Below are positions 8,401 to 16,500 of a DNA stretch of 33,850 nt, in pieces; positions within the stretch are counted from its first letter, which is position 1; every line of letters begins with the position of its first letter. Location of the stretch: NCBI GenBank assembly GCA_016795105.1, contig JAEUIH010000080.1:1-33850 (forward strand), read 5' to 3'. The stretch is from Planctomyces sp. GTDB taxonomy: Bacteria > Planctomycetota > Planctomycetia > Planctomycetales > Planctomycetaceae. Under the pieces are notes generated by a model that had not been told where the DNA came from, did not search any database, and saw only the letters and a program-made list of their open reading frames with translations. The position numbers and the translations under genes were made by a program.

Positions 8401-10022
8401 CCAGCCTGCCTGCAGCCGTTTCACTGTTACAGCAGGCAGTGGCAACATACTCTGAAACTGATGGTCCTCATTCACGCGTTTGTATGGCAACAAAATGCAA
8501 ACTTGCGAAGACTCTGTTTCAAGGAAATCAGACCACCGAAGCAGAATCGGTACTGGAGACTGTCTACCAGACTGCTTTGGAAGATCTTGGAGCAGACCAT
8601 CCAGCTGTCGGAGAGGCAAGAAATCAGGTTTCCGGAGTCTATACGTCGTGGAAAATGCCGGAGCGGGCCCTGTCCATGAGGCAGCGATATTATCAGGACA
8701 TGGCCGGACGACTCGGTGAGGAGGCTTCGCTAACTCAGGATGCGTTCCAGAACTACCTTTACAGCGTGTCTGCCATCGAAATGGAACGCGGCAAGGCGGA
8801 GAGTCTGGCAAGGAAACGACTCGAAACGCTCTCTGCCATCGCGGCAACTCAGCCTGATGTTCTCAACCGTGCCAAACTTGCTGTCGCGAATCAGATCGCG
8901 ATCAGGTTGAATCGATTCGTGGATCTGGAGGAGGATGAAACGAGCGAGAGCACGGCGCTCCTCGAGGAAGCACTTCGGCTATGCGATGAAATCACCGCTG
9001 TTCCGTCGCCGGACCCGGCAATCAGGAAGACAGAGCACGACGCAATCAGAACCAAAGTCAAAGTCCTTTTGGCGATGGACAGACTCGAGCCCGCAGAAGA
9101 GGCTCAACGACGGCTGATTTCATACCTGCGTGCAGACTCAGTTGCTGTCCGGGAACTACTGACGGAGAACTCGCGTCTGATCAAAATTCTCCTTGAGTGT
9201 GGCAAGCTGACTGAAGCGGAGAGTCTTGCGTGGGATTCGCTTCAGGTTGCAAAAGTAGAAGACGACCAGCAGATGAGGATTTCCATCGCTTCAATATTGA
9301 TTCAATGTCAGCTTGCTGCGCCAAGTCCCGCCAATGCCGAAAAGACAGAGAATGAAGCAACAGCTGTGCTGGGCCAGTCCGGCCCCCAAAACCTATTAAA
9401 GGCCACGCTGCAGGTGAATCTCGCGATGTTGCATCAGGTCCGGCAGCAAACGGAACAGGCAAACCGATCGATCGAAGATCTGACTTCAACGCAGGGAATC
9501 AACGTTCTTCCCGATCTGAAGCGGAAGATGGCTTTGATCTATCGCTCACAACGTCGTGATGACGATGCAGAGGCTCTGCTCCGTTCAGCTTTGGCAAACT
9601 CAGGAAGTCTGCCTGATTCTTCAGTAGTGCAGGCTGTTCGCCACGATCTTGCGGGCATGCTGATTGATTCCGGGAAGTTCGAGGAAGCGGAGCTGCTGTT
9701 GAAGGACGTTCAGGCAAAATGCCATCGTCACTCGGCCAGGTCATGGAGATGTTACTCCACGATGTGCATGTTGGGAGTATGCCGATCGGCTCAATCTGAA
9801 TTCGTCGAAGCCGAAATTCTGTTTCGCGACGGACTTACTGGTCTAAAAGCGAAGTTAACGAACGGCGATTCGACCTGGCTGGAGCGGGCAATTGTCTATC
9901 GTCGTGCGTGTTCACACTGGATTGAGCATCTTAAGAGATCTGGTCACTCAGAAGAAATAGAGCATTGGGAGGCTGAACTAAAAGCATGGGAGCTGCCTCC
10001 TCAATTCAATTCAATCCAATAA
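5475..10022 (+). CDS. Membrane Ser/Thr protein kinase with TPR repeats
   Basis: A 1515-residue kinase starting at GTG 5475, with only a weak AGG upstream. The N-terminus (EALSLTPECREAFLDKAC, then IESLLRHA) matches the leader common in planctomycete and acidobacterial kinases. The kinase domain spans about 81-380: glycine loop GEGGMG (90-95), K113 in AVK, HRDLKPSN with D206, DFG at 227-229, and YMSPEQ near 256-261. A transmembrane segment lies at about 407-426 (LLVTATMFFAAITVGLVG), followed by an Ala/Glu/Arg-rich stretch that may be coiled coil. Residues about 540-1500 are many tetratricopeptide repeats of the kinesin-light-chain type (KAEAHLRKAVEIG, GQFAEADALL). By topology one side of the membrane holds the kinase and the other the TPR part, so signalling across the membrane is likely. 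An ECF sigma gene follows after 26 bp. Confidence 0.93.
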   Translation: MADRADHPQSEKEILLEALSLTPECREAFLDKACGDQRALRIRIESLLRHAVADSEFMATPVTTIDSARNVRQEAIGTRIGHYQLTEQLGEGGMGIVYVAEQVEPVRRMVAVKLIKPGMDTHQVIARFEAERQALAIMDHPNIARVLDAGATDRGLPYFVMELVRGHRITEYCDKARLSTAERLRLFIAVCGAVHHAHLKGIIHRDLKPSNILVTLQDGVPIIKVIDFGIAKALNQEPSEFSVYTTLNQILGTPLYMSPEQLELKGFDIDIRTDVYSLGVLLYELLTGVLPFDREELFKSGFDEMRRIIREKDAPRPSQRMTTLDEESRTTNAMLRGLDNKALARTIRGELDWIVMKALEKDRNRRYDTASALADDIQRYLNHERVNAHPPSRWYRFQKFARRNRGLLVTATMFFAAITVGLVGTSLQTVRARNAEARSNLLLQREINLRLAAETQSRRADEESKRAIRGEQKAIEEESRAQAILDFLLNDLLAFSSVEIQYREMIDGPKLDLPVHALLDRAAPLVEQRFSDRPWTAGSIHFVLGKSYDSLGDTAKAEAHLRKAVEIGRADIGEDHPGSHRASVALSKTLTSRGQFAEADALLANSLRFYSESGTPEDVDAQEAMMALIYLRFEQGRSHEVLDTARELVDLRTKLYGEEDERTLAAKGDLAAQYGRTGRHQLAIELRLKIVEVLEKRLAPADPVLLSNLSNLAALYFEEERFVMAESLLRRVIDGYSQHGHARSRDLIVNQISLARVMIREENLAAADRLVEPWRHDTQQSLDERDPIHLLMLDLMQEYYLNRGETENARAIFEQRSELVPAVFGEQSREYISLIQESTRLWLRLNKPQEAETAFAKSVELAKLQFGPDHRLTRSCINNYGVHLYSMRRYQEAEQLFNSLIANRGSEGISDEVQFLRALRNLSSVQIATQRLSEARATLQRAVDHADQTVGLDHNFAAMCRVELSDLIVKDLDDPSSLPAAVSLLQQAVATYSETDGPHSRVCMATKCKLAKTLFQGNQTTEAESVLETVYQTALEDLGADHPAVGEARNQVSGVYTSWKMPERALSMRQRYYQDMAGRLGEEASLTQDAFQNYLYSVSAIEMERGKAESLARKRLETLSAIAATQPDVLNRAKLAVANQIAIRLNRFVDLEEDETSESTALLEEALRLCDEITAVPSPDPAIRKTEHDAIRTKVKVLLAMDRLEPAEEAQRRLISYLRADSVAVRELLTENSRLIKILLECGKLTEAESLAWDSLQVAKVEDDQQMRISIASILIQCQLAAPSPANAEKTENEATAVLGQSGPQNLLKATLQVNLAMLHQVRQQTEQANRSIEDLTSTQGINVLPDLKRKMALIYRSQRRDDDAEALLRSALANSGSLPDSSVVQAVRHDLAGMLIDSGKFEEAELLLKDVQAKCHRHSARSWRCYSTMCMLGVCRSAQSEFVEAEILFRDGLTGLKAKLTNGDSTWLERAIVYRRACSHWIEHLKRSGHSEEIEHWEAELKAWELPPQFNSIQ

Positions 10023-10048
10023 TATTCGAGCAAGGCGATCTGCGTTCA

Positions 10049-10624
10049 ATGAGTGAGGAACCCTCAGCGATGAGTGACGAGTCACCGTCGAAGAAGTCTT
10101 CGCCCGCCAGAGAGGAGCTGGAGGCGAAGTATATCTTTCCGGCTGTCTATGACGAACTTCGTCGACTCGCCAGCATGCATCTGCAGAACGAAAAGTCGGG
10201 GCATACACTACAGCCAACTGCACTGGTCAACGAGGCTTTTCTGCGGCTTCGCGGTGTTGATGGAAATGCAGTATTTGCAAATCGAAGCAGCTTCTTTGCA
10301 GCCGCGGCAGAGGCAATGCGAAGGATCCTGGTGGACTCGGCTCGACGCCGGTTGGCATTGAAACGTGGAAGCGGCCACTCGCGCGACGATATTGATATCG
10401 ATCTGATTCTGAATCAAAGCCCGGCCGAAGTCATTGCAATCGACGAAGCTGTAGATGCACTTGCCGTTCACGATGCACAATCTGCAGAACTCGTGAAACT
10501 TCGGTACTTCAGCGGATTCAGCATGGAAGAGTGTGCGGAGATTCTTGAAATCTCACGCGCTACCGCATATCAGTGGTGGACATATGCCAAAGCGTTCCTG
10601 AAATCGGAACTGGAAGATCATTGA
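10049..10624 (+). CDS. ECF-type RNA polymerase sigma factor (TIGR02999-like)
   Basis: A 191-residue sigma factor. Region 2 contains FPAVYDELRRLA, the family hallmark HTLQPTALVNEAFLRL and RRILVDSARRR. Region 4 contains LVKLRYFSGFSMEECAEIL followed by the helix-turn-helix ISRATAYQWWTYAKAFL. The frame is open back to 9986, but that start would overlap the kinase gene by 37 bp. The ATG at 10049 is a reasonable start and ATG 10070 (MSDE) an alternative. No anti-sigma gene is adjacent. The upstream kinase is the obvious candidate partner, either phosphorylating the sigma factor or being transcribed with it; this is inference from position. R2 copy 2 follows 46 bp after the stop. Confidence 0.92.
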   Translation: MSEEPSAMSDESPSKKSSPAREELEAKYIFPAVYDELRRLASMHLQNEKSGHTLQPTALVNEAFLRLRGVDGNAVFANRSSFFAAAAEAMRRILVDSARRRLALKRGSGHSRDDIDIDLILNQSPAEVIAIDEAVDALAVHDAQSAELVKLRYFSGFSMEECAEILEISRATAYQWWTYAKAFLKSELEDH

Positions 10625-10670
10625 CACCTCCTCTGTCTCCTCGTCTTCGAGTGATGCAGCGATCATCAAA

Positions 10671-10821
10671 AAAGTACTCATCACGCTCCGCCGTGATGTT
10701 GAGCACTGGTTCGCACTGGCTGACGATGGCTAATGCTGGCAGACGCTGGCTGGCTGGATTGCATCCAGCGTGCGCATGCGATGCCACGGCTCGACATCAC
10801 GCGGAGCGTGATGAGTACTTT
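10671..10821. repeat. R2 palindromic element, copy 2 (151 bp)
   Basis: Ends are AAAGTACT at 10671-10678 and AGTACTTT at 10814-10821. The right half-site, read inward, is a perfect hairpin: CATCACGC, loop TCC, GCGTGATG. The left one has a single extra C (CATCACGC, TCC, GCCGTGATG). The centre holds CTGGCTGGCTGGATTGC and ATCCAGCGTGCGCA, in the same orientation as copy 1. A run of T follows the right end, so transcripts leaving the sigma-factor gene would meet a strong stem and a U-run, which could act as a rho-independent terminator. Nothing else is recognised in the gap 10625-10933. Confidence 0.9.
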
Positions 10822-10933
10822 TTTTGCGCATGTCGGAGTGGCGTGTATTATGCGGTGGGTAATGAGTAATATGGGTGAATCGAACTGAACCCGGGGAACC
10901 AATTCTGTCTGTACCATGTGAGATTTGCAAACA

Positions 10934-11422
10934 ATGGCAAAGGTGATTCGAAAGGCCGGAATCGAGGATGCAGATGCCGTTTGGAAGATCCTCGAACCAG
11001 TGATCCGCCGTGGGGAAGCTTTTGCCTTTCCGCGGGAGATGACTCAGGCTGAAGCCATCGCCTGCTGGTTGTCTGTTGATCGGGAGACGTTTGTTGTCGA
11101 GGAGAACAATCAAATCCAGGGAACGTACTATCTGAGACAAAATCAGTTCGGTGGCGGGTCCCATGTGGCTAACTGCGGCTATGCAACGGCGGGGTATGCA
11201 CGTGGACAGGGAATCGCACGCTTGATGTGCATGCATTCTCTTGAAGAAGCGAAGTCAAGGGGATTTCGCGCCATGCAATTCAATTTCGTTGTCAGCTCAA
11301 ATCTGGTGGCCGTACATCTTTGGAAATCGCTTGGCTTTCAGATCGTTGGGACATTGCCCGATGCATTCGCTCATCCGACTCTGGGTGAAGTTGATGCATA
11401 CGTGATGTTTCGCAAACTGTAA
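10934..11422 (+). CDS. GNAT-family N-acetyltransferase
   Basis: A 162-residue cytosolic acetyltransferase that should move an acetyl group from acetyl-CoA to an amine. The acetyl-CoA pyrophosphate loop is visible as GYARGQGIAR around residues 90-100 (Q/RxxGxG/A pattern). The C-terminal part SSNLVAVHLWKSLGFQIVGTLPDAF is the usual GNAT motif B region. ATG 10934 is preferred over a TTG three codons upstream. The substrate is unknown; the overall pattern resembles members that acetylate amino-acid analogues or antibiotics, but nothing decides this. It stands 69 bp before the unrecognised gene at 11492 and could be co-transcribed with it. Confidence 0.85.
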   Translation: MAKVIRKAGIEDADAVWKILEPVIRRGEAFAFPREMTQAEAIACWLSVDRETFVVEENNQIQGTYYLRQNQFGGGSHVANCGYATAGYARGQGIARLMCMHSLEEAKSRGFRAMQFNFVVSSNLVAVHLWKSLGFQIVGTLPDAFAHPTLGEVDAYVMFRKL

Positions 11423-11491
11423 GTCATCGCTGCCGAGTTTCAGCTTCTCAGCGGTCGTGATCCGTTGCATTTTGGGAACCGAAAGTAAAAC

Positions 11492-12229
11492 ATGATCGAT
11501 CTTCAGCGAATGCTTAAACGACTGACTCCTGAAGGTTTTGTCCTTGCGTGGGAGTCGTGGCTCGGTCCTCAGTTCAATTTTGACTACGTCCGCCCCAGTT
11601 ACATTGACGGCGTCTTTGAGCACATTGATGTTGACAGTATGGGCCGTTTGGGAGAATCCGTGTATTGCAAGCTCTGGATTTCTCCGGTACGAGGTCATCG
11701 CATTTTTTTCAAGCCTTCTCCTGAGGTCGAGGAGCATCTCTGGGATCCTGCAGATCCTGACATGAGCTATGCTGTCATTACAGATGCAGAACGAGCCGAT
11801 GCATGGGAACTGAAGACTGTAGAAGTGGCTCCGAACCGAGTTCGAGAACTTGCGTTGAAGCACGCCGAGAAGATGGCTATCGAAACTGCAAGTGCCCGAA
11901 AATCAGCCATTGAGTATGCTCGACTCATCCGTGAAATCAGCACGGAGTCTGTGATGGAGTATCTCGAGTATCAATTGAGTTGTCGCATCACTCCAGTCCA
12001 GAAACAACTCGCCGATCGCCTGAAGGCCGGCGGAGTCTTCAACGACGTCGCCTATGCAACCCAATGTGCAGCCATGGCAGTGGCGCTTTATGGTCATGAA
12101 GTCGACCCGGAACATCAAGGGTTCTCCGAGGAACCCGCCAGCAAGAACAATGAGCTCAAACTTCGCCTGAACATCACTGCTGACCTGCTGAGGTTCCCGG
12201 GCGACTTTTACAGTTCAACCATTCGTTGA
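11492..12229 (+). CDS. Hypothetical protein, not recognised
   Basis: A 245-residue protein I cannot place. It has no signal peptide or membrane segment, so it is probably cytosolic. Residues 1-110 look alpha/beta (aromatic-rich start with WESWLGPQFNFDYVRPSYID, then CKLWISPVRGHRIFFKP). Residues about 115-165 are a long charged helical stretch (RVRELALKHAEKMAIE, KSAIEYARLIREI). The last 90 residues appear helical. Coding character is supported by strong codon periodicity and a clean start and stop. It lies 69 bp after the acetyltransferase and 50 bp before the ADP-ribosylglycohydrolase on the same strand, so the three may form an operon and the protein may relate to ADP-ribosylation. That link is inference only. 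Confidence 0.75.
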   Translation: MIDLQRMLKRLTPEGFVLAWESWLGPQFNFDYVRPSYIDGVFEHIDVDSMGRLGESVYCKLWISPVRGHRIFFKPSPEVEEHLWDPADPDMSYAVITDAERADAWELKTVEVAPNRVRELALKHAEKMAIETASARKSAIEYARLIREISTESVMEYLEYQLSCRITPVQKQLADRLKAGGVFNDVAYATQCAAMAVALYGHEVDPEHQGFSEEPASKNNELKLRLNITADLLRFPGDFYSSTIR

Positions 12230-12279
12230 TCTGAATGTTCCATACAACGGACTTGTAACGGCAGCGGGAGACTTCGGCG

Positions 12280-13290
12280 ATGTTTCAGATGATTCGCAGT
12301 TTGATGAACAAGCTTGTTGACGGTTCAACAGGTTCGCTCCATAAACCTGATGGTGTTGGCGGCAAGGTGTCGACCGATCGACAACGAGGAACATTCATCG
12401 GACTTGCAGTCGGGGATGCACTGGGAGCGGCGGTGGAATTCCAGCGCCCTGGTACATTTGAGCTCGTGACCGGATATCGGGATGGTGGGCCTCATCGACT
12501 GAATGCCGGAGAGTGGACGGACGACACCAGCATGGCGCTTGCTCTGGCAGACAGCATTTCCAGCTCTGGATGGAATCTGAATGATCAGGCCCAACGTTAT
12601 GTGAATTGGTTGCAGGAAGGAATGTATTCCGTCAATGGACGATGTTTCGATATCGGTATCACAACAAGATATGCGCTGGCTCAGTTCTGCGCGACAAAGG
12701 ATGCACTGACATCCGGTAACCGCTCAGAGGGAGCGAGTGGTAATGGCAGCATCATGCGGTTGGCACCGATCCCAATTCGATACGGCCATCTCTATCCGGC
12801 GAAGCTGAATGAACTTGCAGGGTTCGCTGAGGGATCGAGTCTTCCGACTCATGCCAGCGAACAATGTGTTTCGGCATGCAGATACCTGGCGACTGTACTA
12901 GCAGCGTTGATTCAGGGCGAAGATCGTGAGGCGGTACTCTCTCCGGACTGGAAGCCTCTCAGGCAACTTAATGCAGTTCATCCTCTGCACCCATTGATCC
13001 AGGAAATTGCTCACGGCAGTTTTCGCCACCGGAATCCCCCGGAGATCGTGGGGTCTGGATGGGTTGTGAAGAGTCTCGAAGCATCACTTTGGGCATTCCA
13101 CGAAGCGGGGTCATTTGAAGAGGCCGTACTTAAGGCCGTGAACCTTGGAAATGACTCGGATACGACCGGAGCCATTTGTGGTCAGCTGGCAGGCGCGTAT
13201 TGGGGAGAGTCCGGCATTCCCGAACATCTGCGTTCCGGACTGGCCAGAATGGATCTTCTGGAAACCGCGTTAGCGGGGTTGCTTCTGTAG
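12280..13290 (+). CDS. ADP-ribosylglycohydrolase family protein (DraG-like)
   Basis: A 336-residue member of the DraG/ARH family, all-helical hydrolases with two metal ions (usually Mg) that remove ADP-ribose from proteins or small molecules. The conserved blocks are present: GTFIGLAVGDALGAAVEF near the start of the domain, WTDDTSMALALA (metal ligands), GNGSIMRLAPI, and GNDSDTTGAICGQLAGAYWG (second metal cluster). About 37 residues precede the domain, slightly longer than usual. GGGAG lies upstream of ATG 12280. The stop codon TAG (13288-13290) is part of the GTAG that begins the first R3 element, so the element defines the C-terminus. The target of de-ADP-ribosylation is unknown. Confidence 0.93.
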   Translation: MFQMIRSLMNKLVDGSTGSLHKPDGVGGKVSTDRQRGTFIGLAVGDALGAAVEFQRPGTFELVTGYRDGGPHRLNAGEWTDDTSMALALADSISSSGWNLNDQAQRYVNWLQEGMYSVNGRCFDIGITTRYALAQFCATKDALTSGNRSEGASGNGSIMRLAPIPIRYGHLYPAKLNELAGFAEGSSLPTHASEQCVSACRYLATVLAALIQGEDREAVLSPDWKPLRQLNAVHPLHPLIQEIAHGSFRHRNPPEIVGSGWVVKSLEASLWAFHEAGSFEEAVLKAVNLGNDSDTTGAICGQLAGAYWGESGIPEHLRSGLARMDLLETALAGLLL

Positions 13291-13500
13291 CAGGCAGACT
13301 CCGTCTGCCGTCCGCGACCGCGCAATCCCGCTGACTGTGGATGCTGAAAAAGCACTACCGCGTGGCGGACGGCACATGGAATGTGCCTGCTACTGTAGCA
13401 GGCAGACTCCGTCTGCCGTCCGCAACCGCGCAGTTCCGCTGACTGTGGATGCTGAAAAACAACAGCGCGAGGCGGACGGCACATGGAATGTGCCTGCTAC
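13287..13500. repeat. R3 palindromic element, two tandem copies
   Basis: Copy 1 is 13287-13393 and copy 2 is 13395-13500. Each begins GTAG, CA, stem GGCAGAC, loop TCC, stem GTCTGCC, then GTCCGC, and ends with the inverted half-site. Read inward, that half-site is GTAG, CA, stem GGCACAT, loop TCC, stem ATGTGCC, GTCCGC. The two half-sites are identical outside the stem and differ inside it only by paired changes. The centres contain GCTGACTGTGGATGCTGAAAAA. The pair sits between convergent genes and overlaps the stop of the ADP-ribosylglycohydrolase. A decayed half-site follows at 13507-13521 (GCAGAC, TTC, GTCTGC); nothing else is seen up to 13543. Confidence 0.92.
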
Positions 13501-13543
13501 GATTCCGCAGACTTCGTCTGCTAATTCTGTTGACTTTGGACGC

Positions 13544-16500
13544 TTAGTTCGGGGAGCTGATTTTGTTTCGCCAGGCTTCGACTTCGATCCAGAACGCTTG
13601 CCACTGTTCGCGTTCGTCAGGTGACAGCCTTTGCAGCTCCGTAGGATCTCGGATGGTGATAAGTCGAGGGTCAGTCAGCCAGTTTTGGAGGCCGAGCTGC
13701 ATCGATTCGCGACCTTGGGGTGGGACATCGGGGTAGAGTCTCTTCCATTCTGCCAGCTCAGACGACATCCAATCGAACGCCAGTTGGCGACACTCGGCTT
13801 TCCCGGAATCACTGGCGGCAACTCGGTGATCATAATGTCGCTCCGCCGCAGCCATCGCGGCTGCGCATGCGCCGAAGAACCGCTCTGTCGGCTGAACTGG
13901 ATATTGTTCGGAGATCTCCCGGGAGAATCGTCGCTGAAAAAGTCGGGCCGATAGATGATACTGCTTCATCCAGTCCTGGCTGATCTTTGCCAATTCGATA
14001 ATCTTGTCGGCATCCACCAAGGGAACATCTTCAATTGTCAATGCAGCCTGCTCGGACTCTAGTGCTCGTTGTCGTTCGTAATCTGCCAGCTTTGCTTCAA
14101 ATTGAGCCTTTGGTGGCTTGCGAGGATCTTCAATTTCCATAGAGCGCCGTACTGAGGCAATTGCATCTTCGAGTTCACCATCGTGAGCCTGTAGTTCGCT
14201 GAGCGTGAACCATGCATTGGAGAAGTTCTGGTCCTTTTCAATCGCATCCCGGCATGCTTTTTTTGCTTCTTCGATTCGTCCGAGGGCAGCCAGCTCGATC
14301 GCGAGATGAACTCGAGTACCCGGTGTACCATGGCCAAGTTCATGCATCTTCAGCATGTGCTCCATGGCTTCGTCCTTCGCACCGGTCTGATAGAGCAACT
14401 TACCGAGTTCAGCATGTGAAGGGCCATGGTTCGGGTCGATCGCCAGAGCATCCCTCCAGATCTTCACAGCCGATTGTGGCTGCCCGTCTTCAACATAGGC
14501 ATTTCCGAGGTACTGAAGCGTTTCGACATCCTGTGGGCGACATCGATGAGCATTTTCAAGAGACTGAATCGCGCGTTTTGTCTGCATTCTCTGGAGCGCA
14601 CTCAATCCCAGAATAAAGTGTGCTTCAAACAGGTTCGGATCGAGTTCGGCTGCCTTTTCCCACTCGACGATCGCACGATCGTAGTCGTTCAATGCTCCAT
14701 AGGCCCTGCCAAGCTGCAGATAAGAATCCGCCTGTGGTGAAAGTGTAACGGCCTTGCGAAGCAGCTCCGCGGCCTTTTCAAATCGACCATTCTGACCATG
14801 CCAGCGGGCCAGATTTGTATAACCTGGAGCGAAGTTGGGAGCGACTCGAACCGCCGTTTCGAACTCTGCAACGCCCTCATCAAATTTTTCCATCTGCATC
14901 AGAATTCCGCCTTTCATAACATGCGGAGCCCCGTAGTCGGCATTCAGTTCTATCGCTCTTGTGAACATCTTCAGTGCAGCCTGACTGTCTCCCCAGTTGA
15001 GTAATGCGATTCCGAGATTGACGAGGTTGCCGGTGTTCTCCGGTTCAATTGCGGCGGCTGCATTCAGGCAGGAAATAGCTTCGACGTGAAGACTGCTGAT
15101 CAATTCGGCATTGTCCTTGTTTTCACGAAGGTAGGTAGCTCCTTCACATTCATTGCCGAGCAAATGATTCAGCCAGAAATTATCCGGCCATGCGAATTTT
15201 GCCCGACGAAGAAATCGAAGTTTCTCCGAAGAGCTTGTCATTCGCTGTGCGACAGAAAACAACAGTTCCGGAGAATACTCTTCAGGAAGTATCTTCTCGG
15301 TCAACGCGATAAGCTCAGCTGTGTCACCCCGACGGACTGCCTCGAGAAGAACGTGTTGCTCCCCCTGGACGTCCAGCAAAGCCAGAGCCTCCATCAACCA
15401 ATTGGTCAGTCGTTCGTCATCGGTCTGTGTTGTTGTAAACTGAAGTACGGAGGTTAATTGACGAACCACGTCCGGGTGTCGCGAACGCAGTGACTGTGCG
15501 AACTCCTGCGGACTGCTGCCTTCCGGCGAGATTCCCAGTCGACGCAACTCGGCGACCAGCGTTGAGACAGATTCTCGATCGAGATAGACCCCACTACCGG
15601 CATCAACCTGAGTTGCCTGCTGCCGACTTTTTCGAAAGGCCGCAAGTACGGCCTGGTCGCTTTGTAATTGACTCATTTCAGCAGTGAGTCCTTCGAGTTT
15701 CTCTTGACTCGTGGTATTAAGCTTTCTTCCGGTCGCCGTTCGCTGGGACTGAACTTCGGTCAGATATGCGGAGCCTGCATCCAGCAAAATCTTCATCCGA
15801 GCTGGATCGGTGCTGGAGACCCTCGCAGCGTCCAGTTGCTGTTCGGTGAGATTCAGCTTCTGAATGACACCTGCTTCAAACAATTGTGCGTCACGATAGA
15901 CCCACCAGCTTCCACCAATCGCCATGCTCAGAATCAGCAGCGTCGAGACCGCTACGAGACTCCATGCGAACCTGCGTTTCCGACGTTCAGCCGTTCTGGC
16001 TTCTTCAGCCGCCTCTCGAATTCGGGCCGCCTGAAGCTGCCGCTCTGCCGACTCTCTGTAGTCGAGAATTGCTCTTGCCATAATTGCAGCGCTGTCAGGG
16101 CGATTGTTCTGGTCGGCTCGAAGTCCCTGAAGTGCAATCTCGATTAGTGGCCTCGGAGCTTCACAGGACTCCAGTGCCTTGCAGGCCTCTTTCAGATCTG
16201 CTCGGCAACTCTTCTCCAGGATGTCGGCCGGTGATTCGCCCGTATATGGAGGACGGCCTGTCAGAATGACGCACAGGATTCCAGCAAGCCCAAAGACATC
16301 CGATCGTTCATTAATCGCCTCACTGAGTCCGCAGGCCTGTTCGGGCGGCATGTAGGCTGGAGTACCCATGGCCGCACCTTCTCGCGTCATCTCTTCCGAG
16401 TCTGCGACAGCGGCATCCTGGATTTCGGATGGCCGGCGAACGCTGTTGAGCCGTCTGGCAAGTCCCCAGTCCATGACCTGCACTTCACCGAACTCTCCCA

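Noticed and set aside
10573-10869. 98-residue open frame after the sigma factor
   Set aside because: It is mostly R2 copy 2 and shares its peptide with the other R2 copies.
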